A stretch of 64,000 bases of DNA from Stomoxys calcitrans (lineage: Eukaryota > Arthropoda > Insecta > Diptera > Muscidae), in assembly GCF_963082655.1 (NCBI RefSeq), contig NC_081554.1, forward strand, positions 39,702,354-39,766,353, written 5' to 3'. This document shows positions 1 through 7,651 of this stretch, piece by piece (positions within the stretch are counted from its first letter, which is position 1; every line of letters starts with the position of its first letter). Made by a program: the position numbers and the translations under genes. Below the pieces are notes generated by a model. It had not been told where the DNA came from, did not search any database, and saw only the letters and a list, made by a program, of their open reading frames with translations.

Positions 1-1184
1 ATAAGCAAAGAATAACTTTATAAAGTCTTAAAAGTTTGGCAAAAACAAAATCGAAAAGTAACGCCAACACAGGAATAGCGATGACCTTAACGAAATGGTT
101 GCCACTGCCACTTAAAGTATTATTGAACTTCAATCAAACAATTGGCCATTGCACGCAAAAACGCAATATTCAATCAAACTGGAATTGATGACATCATGCA
201 TGGAATATTTTTGGACATGACCAGAAATCCTAAGCCTGAAAGGATTGTCAATTTAAAGCCATGTTCACTACAAACAAATGAATGATGTCATTTCCATGTC
301 CGCTCTGCTTAAACGATTGTTTTCGAACAATGTTGTGCATTCGTCACTGGGCAGCTTGCGTAACCGTTTTGGTCGGTCGGGAAGCCAAGCACAAACTTAA
401 GACCAGTTTAAATTGACTTTCATTTAACCTATATTTTTACATTTTCAATTCATACAAAATTGTTGTACTTGAAGAGAATCATGTATGTCAAATTTGAACA
501 CCATGTCTGTGAACGAATTTTGGTTGCCTTAATGAATAAAGGTACACGCCGGTAAACGATTGAATATGTATACACTCAAAAAAATAATTCGTTTGATATA
601 AAAGAAATTTTCGTTCGACTTTGTTTACGACAAAAAAGTAAGAATTTGTAACAAATATTAAGTTTTTTTTTTTCATTCTTGATATATACAACATGTTATT
701 CGGGTTTTCAACTAATTTTTCTTTATTTATGGATTTGCACTTGAAAAGGATGCCAAGTTCAATTTAATGTTGTATTATATTTCAAACTCAAATTTTAACG
801 AATTATAAGCAGATCTCAGTTGGTAATTGAAAATCTTTCTGAGTCTATATTGATTTATTTCGATGCAATGATACATCGAACTCTTTCGTTGGCCAAAACT
901 TTGGCTTGACCCCACGATATATGGGTTGATTCCAACTTTCCTTTCGGGCTAACCCCTCCTTCGGTATCCGTTCGGGTTCCAATCATTTCTCGCCATATCA
1001 TAGCGCGGTCGGTGTAGGATATGACCAAACCCATTCCTCCATTTCCTCTTCCGGATTTTTACAACGACAGGGGAAGTGTTTGTTCTCATTTGCAATTCTT
1101 CATTTGAAATACCGTTTGACCAGAAAATCCAAAGTATTTGTCGCAGGCAGCGATTTATGAATACTTGGACGCGGGTAGTCGCTT
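1..1184. other. AT-rich intergenic DNA, nothing recognised
   Basis: No open frame over about 70 codons, no recognisable repeat terminus and no RNA gene was seen. The few short open frames (for example minus strand 488-694) have low-complexity composition and no recognisable motif. It may contain old unrecognised transposon sequence, particularly around 900-1060 where GC content is higher. Confidence 0.6.
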
Positions 1185-1189
1185 GTGTC

Positions 1190-1600
1190 CAGTTCCAAGT
1201 TCTACAACTATAATAAAATAAATATCACACTACTGTTGAAGATCTTGACTTTTGTATTACGTGAGATGTCCCTGCATCTCCAAACTTTGTTGAGTTTAAG
1301 AAAGGCGCCTCCAGCCTTGTTGATAAGTACGCGTATGTTATTTTGCTGCCAAGATAGGAAAAGTTGTCAACGTCTTTAATAATATGGTCGTTTATAGTGA
1401 GCGGTGTCAAATGTGATGTTCCTATCCTCATCAATTTCGTCTTTGCTATGTTTATCTTCAGGCCCTCTTTGGCAGCATTTTCATTTAATCGTTCTAGTTT
1501 CGCCTATATGTGCTCGAAGCGATGAACAAAGGGGCATATATCATCCGTGTAGTCGATGTTTCCGAGGAAGTCGTTAATACCATAGGGTGTCCAGCATCCG
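1190..1600 (-). pseudogene. RTE-like non-LTR retrotransposon, 3' part of reverse transcriptase (broken)
   Basis: Read on the minus strand in shifting frames, this fragment encodes the C-terminal half of a reverse transcriptase of the RTE type. The catalytic box appears as YTDDIC near 1535-1555, a degraded form of the usual FADDIC or YADDIC. It is followed by a KINIAKTKLMRIGTS stretch, the FSYLGSKI motif near 1345 and the VWRCRDISRNTKVKIFNS thumb region near 1215-1270. These motifs belong to the polymerase that copies element RNA at the target site. At least one frameshift lies between FSYLGSKI and the thumb region, so it cannot be functional. The matching N-terminal half lies at 2749-3125 on the same strand, so both are pieces of one insertion. 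The palm segment between them is missing. Confidence 0.82.
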
Positions 1601-1602
1601 CC

Positions 1603-1950
1603 GTAGGCCACGGTAGCGCAGAGGTTAGCATGTCCGCCTATGACACTGAACGCCTGGGTTTGAATACTGGCGAGACCATCAGAAAAAATTTTCAGCGATG
1701 GTTTTCCCCTTCTTATGCTGACAACATTTGTGAGGTACTATGCCATGTAAAACTTCTCTCCAAAGAGGTGTCGCACTGCGGCACGCCGTTCGGACTCGGC
1801 TATAAAAAGGAGGCCCCTTATCATTAAACTTAAAAACTTGAATCGGACTGCACTCATTGATATGTGAGAAGTTTGACCCTGTTCCTTAATGGAATGTTCA
1901 TGGGCTAAATTTGGATTTTTTTTTGCCTCTTCATTAGTTGCTTCTAATAC
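1603..1950 (+). mobile_element. tRNA-derived SINE, near full length
   Basis: The head is tRNA-like and has both RNA polymerase III internal promoter boxes: box A TAGCGCAGAGG at 1614-1624 and a slightly decayed box B GGTTTGAATAC at 1657-1667. A longer tRNA-unrelated body follows, ending in a module that contains CACTCATTGATATGTGAGAA. The same module recurs in antisense at 4121-4240 and 63490-63584, which shows it is a dispersed family. It lies inside the split RTE-like retrotransposon, directly next to a TE-X copy. The head is not a functional tRNA gene: no cloverleaf with an acceptor stem could be drawn. I infer mobilisation by a LINE partner. Family name unknown. Confidence 0.78.
1614..1667 (+). 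promoter_or_regulatory. RNA polymerase III internal promoter (boxes A and B) of the SINE
   Basis: TAGCGCAGAGG fits the box A consensus TRGYNNARNNG. GGTTTGAATAC fits the box B consensus GGTTCGANNCC except for C-to-T and C-to-A changes, so transcription from this copy is probably weakened. The 33-bp gap between the boxes is typical of tRNA-derived SINEs. Confidence 0.7.
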
Positions 1951-1967
1951 GGAATCAAATGAAATTA

Positions 1968-2748
1968 ACAAGTAAAAGCGTGCTAAGTTCGGCTGGGTCG
2001 AATCTTATATATCCTCCACCATGGATCACATTTGTCGAGTTCTTTTCCTGGTATCTCTTTTAAGGCAAACATATGATAAAAGGAAAGAATTGCTATGATA
2101 TTGGAGCCATAATATCAAGTTATCGTCCGATTCGGATCATAATTGAACCGAATGTTGGAGACCATAGTAGAAGTCGTTGTTAAAATGTCAGCCCATTCGA
2201 ATAAAAATTGCGCCCTTCAGGGGCTCAAGAAGTAAAATAGGGAGATTGGTTCATATGGAAGCTGTATCATGCTATAGACCGATTCAGACCATAATTGGCA
2301 CGTATGTTGAAGGTCATGAGAGAAGTCGTTGTACAAAAATTCAGCCTAATCCGATAAGAATTACGCTCTATAGAGGCTCAAGAAGTGAAGATTCAAGATC
2401 GGTTTATATGACAGCTATATCAGGTAAATGACCGATTAGAATCATACTTAGCATAGTTGTTGAAAATCATAACTAAACACCTCAGGCAAAATTTCAGCCA
2501 AATCGGATAGGAATTGCGCCCTCTAGATGCTGAAGAAGTCAAGACCCCAGATTTGTTTATATGACAGCTATATCAGGTTATGGACCGATTTGAACCAAAA
2601 TTAACACAGTTGTTGGAAATCATATCAAAACAACGCAGCCAAATCGGATAAGAATACTGCCCTCTAGTGATTCAAGAAGTCAAGATCAAAGATCGGTTTA
2701 TGTGGCAGCTATATCAAAACATGGACCGATATGGCCCATTTACAGACG
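1968..2748 (-). mobile_element. Dispersed repeat TE-X, copy 1, with 153-bp internal subunits
   Basis: The left end carries AAGTAAAAGCGTGCTAAGTT followed by an imperfect palindrome (AGTTCGGC..GGGTCGAA) and a CCTCCACCATGGATC segment. The same terminus occurs in the opposite orientation at 59880-59967 and 4970-5020. The body holds four degenerate tandem subunits, recognisable by a TTTATATGACAGCTATATC-like core starting at 2250, 2403, 2556 and 2697, so spaced 153, 153 and 141 bp. It ends near 2748 at a TGGCCCATTT segment. No coding capacity is evident; open frames here read through subunits by chance. It appears non-autonomous and splits the RTE-like reverse transcriptase. Superfamily not assigned. 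Confidence 0.72.
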
Positions 2749-3125
2749 TTTCAACGATTATGCGCAGGGAGGTAATGTGGTCGGCACAAGAACGTCCTGG
2801 CCGAAAACCTGTCTGTTGTTTCCTCAAAATGCTCTCAAGTGCAAGCGAAATACGCTGCATAAGGAGACTTGTCATCACATTATTTATTGCGTTTAGCAAT
2901 GTAATCTCCCTCCAGTTATTACACTGGGTGAAGTCACCTTTCTTTGGGATTGTGATCCAGATCCCCTTCTTCCTCCCCGATTATTGGGGCGATCCATACC
3001 GCAACAGTTCAGCAGGTATATTATCATGGCTGGCTGATTTGCCGTTTTTGAGAGAGAGACCAGAACGGCCTCCATTTCTTCCATTATGATTTTGTATTTT
3101 AATCTGCTGTATCATTATGCTAGAA
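2749..3125 (-). pseudogene. RTE-like non-LTR retrotransposon, 5' part of reverse transcriptase (broken)
   Basis: On the minus strand this segment reads LKNGKSASHDNIPAELLR, then IPKKGDFTQCNNWREITLLN, then RISLALESILRKQQTGFRPG and SCADHITSLRIIVE. These are the fingers and early palm motifs of RTE-type reverse transcriptase, in the correct order. An in-frame stop follows GSPQ near 2997. The endonuclease domain is absent, so the copy is truncated at its 5' end near 3125, as is usual for target-primed LINE insertions. It continues at 1190-1600 across the nested SINE and TE-X. Confidence 0.82.
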
Positions 3126-3134
3126 ATAAATCAA

Positions 3135-3532
3135 ACAAGTAAAAAGGCGTTAAGTTCGGCCGGGCCGAACTTTGGATATCCACCACCTCGGAATTATATG
3201 TAAACCACCTTTCGTCATAGTCCGGTGAAAAATGCATAATTTATGCCCCCATAACAGCTATATCCAAATATTGTCCGATTTGCACCAAAATATTGGGCAT
3301 TTTGGTAGTTATATCCAAATATTGACCGATCTGATGTTGAAAAGCCTGACATAAGTTACTTATATCAAATTTTAGCGAAATCGTATTATAGATATGCTTT
3401 TTATGAGGCCAAGACCTTAAATCGAGAGATAGGTCTATATGACAGTAATAGGGTCGGAAATGGAGATTTCGATGTGTTGCAATCGGAATATCAAAAAGAA
3501 TATACCCCCATCCTTAGGTGGTGGGTATAAAA
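3135..3532. mobile_element. Short non-autonomous element TE-Y with hairpin ends
   Basis: One end is AAGTAAAAAGGCG followed by a 21-bp palindrome, AAGTTCGGCC-G-GGCCGAACTT (3152-3172). The other end is TATACCCCCATCC, then GGTGGTGGGTATAAAAA, which also folds back. No coding frame was found. The palindromic end matches the TE-X terminus, while the far end matches the TE-Z terminus at 61181-61215. The body repeats the phrase TATATCCAAATATTG twice (near 3260 and 3310). Target duplication could not be identified. Confidence 0.62.
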
Positions 3533-4120
3533 ATTAGTTATGGGAGTTGTTGTTTTCGCACATTTGAATACCTACTTTATGATGAATATTTCTTTATCGC
3601 GTAAATGATACCAAACGATGTATGTGCCTGGCAGCCATTTGTGTGATACTCTAACGATTTTTGTCATTGGAAATACCAGCATTTTTGCACCGAAACTTAA
3701 AAAATTGTCACTTTCCGAGATTAACATCAACATTCGTCCGAGCTGCTCAATAAACTGACTGCTCTTTGCTCAGTCAAAATATAAAATAAAAAAAATGTTT
3801 TGTGTGAGAATGTGTCTATACTAGTGACGAGCACACAATTGCAATTATTTACAAGCCTATGAGTCTGCTTGGGATTATTTTCTTGTGTAACTACAAAGTA
3901 GTGTGGAATAGAGTGAGTATTTTTTGTCACTTGCCTATTCGCTCAAATGCTCACCCTCTTTCTCCAGTTGATATGATATGATTGATATCTTGAATCGAAA
4001 AGTTACGCGGTTACAATAAAAGTAAAACCTTGTGAGAAAAGTATTTTGTTTGTCGTAAAAATTTGCCAAACGATTTATTTTTTTGCGTGTATAGATAAAC
4101 TTTCTAAAATACATCACCAT
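3533..4120. other. AT-rich DNA without recognisable features
   Basis: No motif, terminus or credible coding frame was seen. The two open frames on the minus strand (3727-3930 and 3935-4183) encode unremarkable low-complexity peptides, and the second overlaps the SINE tail fragment, so neither is called as a gene. Confidence 0.55.
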
Positions 4121-4240
4121 GCAAATGCAAATTTGTTTATGAAAATTCCATGAAGGAATAGGAGCAAATTTCTCACATATCAATGAGTGCAGTCCGATTC
4201 AAATTTAAGCTCAATGATAACAGGCCTCCTTTTAATAGCC
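4121..4240 (-). mobile_element. SINE 3' fragment, antisense
   Basis: The reverse complement matches the distal body of the SINE at 1603-1950. It shares the AAAAGGAGGCC region, a GAATCGGACTGCACTCATTG stretch, ATATGTGAGAA and the ATTCCATGAAGGAA counterpart. The tRNA-like head is missing, so this is a truncated copy with no promoter. Confidence 0.72.
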
Positions 4241-4344
4241 CAATCCGATCTGCGCTACGGTGGCATGTACAATCTCGTTTCTCCTCAAAATATTGATCTG
4301 CGCCTTATTAAGTATGTATTATTGATCATTTTGCATTGCAAGTT

Positions 4345-4440
4345 GGTCTAGCCATGTTTGTCCTTCCGCCACAATACCATTCAAGTGAATGAAGATATCC
4401 ACTTTAAGTTTTGCACAGATACTTCTTATTGATGTGAATG
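4345..4440 (+). mobile_element. TE-X copy 2, left-part remnant
   Basis: The phrases GTCTAGCCATGTTTGTCC and TTTTGCACAGATACTTCTTA resemble the leader I associate with this dispersed repeat family in muscid flies. A TE-X terminus in matching orientation occurs at 4970-5020. I infer that 4345-5020 is one TE-X copy whose middle was replaced by the mariner fragment. The link to the leader rests on memory of the family, not on another copy in this window. Confidence 0.42.
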
Positions 4441-4594
4441 GTGATTTTTTAGCTATAACCTTTTTGGGAACACTGGTTTACGTAGCTCACGCACGTTTCA
4501 TATTTTGTTTCACTGTCAAACATATTCAGTTTGGTTTGAATAGTCTTACAAACGAACAAAGCTAGCTCTGTTAAGAAAGTTCATCGCGAACTTC

Positions 4595-4882
4595 TTCTTC
4601 TTCAGCGACGAAGATGATTTTTTGCCTCAATGGTTACGTAAACAAGTAGAATTGTCAATTTTGCAGTGAAGATCAGCCAGTAGCATTGCAAGGGCTACCA
4701 ATGCATTCAGAAAATGTCACAGTTTGGTGCGGTTTATGGGCTGGTGGCATCATTGGATCGTACTTCATCATGCGAATCGTAACATAACTGCGAATGGTTA
4801 GTTCTACCTTGAGATGATACCCAACTTTTATTTGCCCAAAATGCAAGAGCTTGACTTGCATGACCTGTGGCACGCGTAACAA
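4595..4882 (+). pseudogene. Tc1/mariner transposase fragment (frameshifted)
   Basis: On the plus strand the reading begins FSDE at 4601-4612, which includes an acidic residue of the DDE/D catalytic triad context. After a +1 shift it continues CLNGYVNK-stop-NCQF, then PMHSENVTVWCGLWAGGIIG, a hallmark of mariner-family transposases. After another shift it reads NITANG, a stop, and YLEMIPNFYLPKMQELDLHD. Intact mariner transposases are roughly 330-350 residues; only about 95 residues remain here. Two frameshifts and two in-frame stops make it non-functional. It sits between the two halves of TE-X copy 2. The open frame on the opposite strand (4673-4882) is a shadow of it. Confidence 0.82.
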
Positions 4883-4916
4883 GGCACTTATTTTACGTTC
4901 GGGACCGGTGCCTTTG

Positions 4917-4969
4917 TTTGCCTATAAAGAGATACTGGGCAAAGAACCCAGTATCTCTTTATAGGCAAA
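4917..4969. repeat. Perfect 23-bp inverted repeat with 7-nt loop
   Basis: The arm beginning TTTGCCTATAAAGAGATACT (4917-4939) is followed by the loop CAAAGAA (4940-4946) and its exact reverse complement (4947-4969). The arm sequence corresponds to the GGCAAACATAG/AGATACC portion of the TE-X end, so the foldback looks like a TE-X end duplicated in inverted orientation. An RNA transcript would form a 23-bp hairpin. Confidence 0.93.
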
Positions 4970-5020
4970 TAAGGGTATATGAGATTCGGCCCGGCCGAAC
5001 TTAACACGCTTTTACTTGTT
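4970..5020 (+). mobile_element. TE-X copy 2, hairpin terminus
   Basis: It contains GGGTATATGAGATTCGGCCC then GGCCGAACTTAACACGCTTT and TACTTGTT, matching the terminus at 59930-59967 and the reverse complement of 1968-2010. It marks the right boundary of TE-X copy 2. Confidence 0.72.
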
Positions 5021-5798
5021 GTTTCTTCTTATTATATGATTACATATTAAAACTACATCTATAACCTTGTGGAAGAGGTTACTCAAAAACCAACAATCCA
5101 AGTTCACTTACACTGAGAATGCGAAATTGTCTTCATTGAATGTCTTCCAATATAAACACACCAAGTTATTTCCTCAATTTATTGTATGTAGTAAAATTTC
5201 TTTTTACCTTTTAAGGCAAACTAATTGATGGTCTTTAATCAGCAAAATATAAAACAACCGGCAGCTTGAAGCATCCCTGTGCCACAAGCAATTGCGTCGA
5301 ATTCATGCTGAGCATTCGAAAAGAAATGATTTAAATTATAGTTAACCATAAATGGGCAGTAACAATTTATTGAACAATCATCAGCAATAGTTTGCGATAA
5401 CATTTTTCTAAACAAACACTAATTAGACGAAGGTAGTTAAAAATAAGACAAAACAAAAGAAGCTTAAAGAGACACATGACGACGGCTAGCAAAACTTTAA
5501 ACTTTGGATTTTGGTTTAATTTTAAATACTTTTTTTTTAATATTTATTAACTTCACTTTTGTAGTTGGATTTTGAATACTCTTATTTGATGAAGAAAAAT
5601 ATAAATAAAATTATTTAACATAAAATACACTGCAGTTTCATTGGTTTCGTTGGTTTTATGTTGTATATTAAAAATCATATCGCTCCTCAAAGCTGGCTGT
5701 GATATGGGTACTTAAAAAGAAACATTTCACGGCCACTCTGAAGAAAGATATGAGATTAAGTTATTGTGGGAAGCACTAAAAAAATTGTAATTTTAACT
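5021..5798. other. AT-rich intergenic DNA, nothing recognised
   Basis: No coding frame, repeat terminus or RNA gene was recognised. It has long A/T runs (for example near 5525) and separates the TE-X terminus from the Helitron-like element. Confidence 0.55.
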
Positions 5799-6850
5799 TC
5801 AATATATTATATATAAAAATCAATTTGTGTTTGTTTGTCGGTTGTTTGTTTGTGTGTTCCTTATAGACTCAGAAATGGCTGTACCGATTTTCTTGAAATT
5901 TTACTCATGGTGCATAATGATCCACATTATATTATATTTTTTGATATCTGAAGGGGGAGCGGACCCTCCCCCTTACCCTAATTCTCAGAAACGCCAGATC
6001 TCGGAGATGGGTAGTGCGGTTAAACGAAATTTTGCGTGCTCTCTTATTGTAATCTACAAACAATAATTTGGTATCCAAATTTCGGATGGGGTACCTAGGG
6101 GGGGCGCCCCACCCCAAAACCTACCACATATATATAAACACCAATCACGACAATATGGGACTCCAAAAACACCCCCAAACAGGACTTATTTACTAACCAT
6201 GGCAATATGGGGCTTGAAAAAAAAGCTATTTGCGTGTAGAATACGAATTTGATATCCAGATGTGGGACCAATTGTTTGAGGGCCCGCCCATCCCCCAAAG
6301 AATACAATATGGAGCTCAAATGAAAGGTCTTTGAAAGTAAAGCACGAATCTGATATCAATGTTCGAAAAACCACCCCACCCCCTTAACAGCACCCAAATG
6401 GGAAGTATTTGGTGACCATTACAATATGAGGCTCAAATAAAAGGTATTTTAGAGAAGAACTCGAATCTGTTATATACTTTCAGGGCCAAGTCACTGAGTG
6501 GCCGCCCCATCCCCCAAATCACCCCTCGAAACGGTCATGTTTGCCGACTATGGAAAAATGGACTTAAAATGAAGGGTATTTGGGAGTAGACCATGATTCT
6601 GACATCAACATTCTGGACCAACTGTCTAGGGGATGTCTCACCACCATAACAATCACCAAGTAGGACGTATTTGCTCACCAAGACAATTTGAGTTTTCAAG
6701 ACAGTGGAACTGTTTGTCAAGCGAGATACTACTTTCGTAGCATGGCATTTCACTAAAAGCTCTTTAATTGTCGAAAATAAATATTCCAAGGAAAATTTTG
6801 TTCCATAGAAAGTAAAAGAAGGCGCAGCGAAACGGACCCGATCCAGCTAG
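5799..6850 (+). mobile_element. Degraded non-autonomous Helitron-like element
   Basis: The left end TC at 5799 runs into an AT-rich leader (ATATATAAAAATCAATTTG) and the phrase TATAGACTCAGAAATGGCTG, a start I associate with insect Helitrons. The right end is a GC-richer segment, GGCGCAGCGAAACGGACCCG, followed by CCAGCTAG at 6843-6850. CTAG fits the Helitron 3' CTRR rule, and the next base is T, as expected for insertion between A and T; the base before the left TC is T rather than A. The interior has degenerate blocks with G/C runs such as GCCCGCCCATCCCCC and GCCGCCCCATCCCCC alternating with CAATATGGGGCTTGA-like phrases. No Rep/helicase coding was seen; the local open frames are interrupted and uncharacteristic. 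Confidence 0.68.
6100..6700. repeat. Degenerate internal subunits of the Helitron-like element, about 130 bp apart
   Basis: GC-rich CCCCACCCC-type cores occur near 6105, 6280, 6370, 6498 and 6628. Each is followed by an ACAATATGG-like phrase and a GGTATTTGGGAGTAGA-like phrase. The last three are about 128-130 bp apart; the earlier intervals are disturbed by indels. This looks like an old tandem array inside the element. Confidence 0.5.
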
Positions 6851-7651
6851 TATGTTATATAATATAATTCACTAAATTTAAATTTTCGCCCTTTTTTATT
6901 ATACTTCAAAGCACATTTATTTTGCTCTCTTCAAGAAAAATCGAAAAAAGATTGAAGAGAATCACATAATGAATTCTACAGTGGATTATATTTTTACAAA
7001 ACTTCCGATGCAATTGCTTGTGATAACTAATCCATTTTCATTATACCTATAATCAATATGATTATTTCTTAATCTTACCTTTTATTTTGTCCATAAGAAA
7101 AAAAATTTATAACAATGTTTTTTTTTCTTGTAAATTATTTATAAACGTATGCAATAAATCATATGGTTCATCTTAAATTATTGATTTTATAACTAAATTT
7201 TCGTATTTAAAGTTATATTGTGTATTTTTATAAGCTTTATCTTCTCGTCTTGTGTTACATATATGTATGTTACTTAATCTTGTCATTTATTTAGAATATC
7301 ACCATTAAATTTCAGTTTATTTTCATATCTCTATTTTCTATCCAATTTGAATTCAAATGCAACTGTGGTACTACATTGATCGAAATAAGCTTTGCATTTA
7401 AGTTATCTAAATTTGGTTATATATATTTATTATATACGAGTACGTACGATATATAAGGTTTGTATGTGTGTGTATTTTTGTAATATATATTTTTTTTTAT
7501 ATAACACATATACATACATACTGGAAATTAATATATATTACTTTTAAGGGAAAGTTTGCAATGTTACTATTTAAAGCAAAAAACAAAAAAACAATAAATA
7601 TTTATTTTGAAAAAAATATGATTCCGGTCAACCTGAATTATAAACATCCTA
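6851..7651. other. Very AT-rich DNA between Helitron and satellite
   Basis: No gene or recognisable element was seen. It contains poly-T runs and TATATA tracts (7420-7510). The sequence changes abruptly to satellite at 7652, at the phrase ATTCTGAGGACACGG, with no diverged half-monomer preceding it. Confidence 0.6.

Noticed and set aside
1614..1680. Functional tRNA gene
   Set aside because: Box A and box B are present, but there is no acceptor stem pairing and the head continues into the SINE body.
2177..2431. Plus-strand open frame in TE-X copy 1
   Set aside because: It repeats the 153-bp unit (divisible by 3), so the frame stays open by periodicity, not by selection.
5827..6789. Several overlapping open frames in the Helitron-like element
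   Set aside because: They are short, lie in both orientations, and show none of the Rep or helicase motifs.
6851..7651. Possible origin or scaffold-attachment region from extreme AT content
   Set aside because: AT-richness alone is not evidence; no specific motif cluster was visible.
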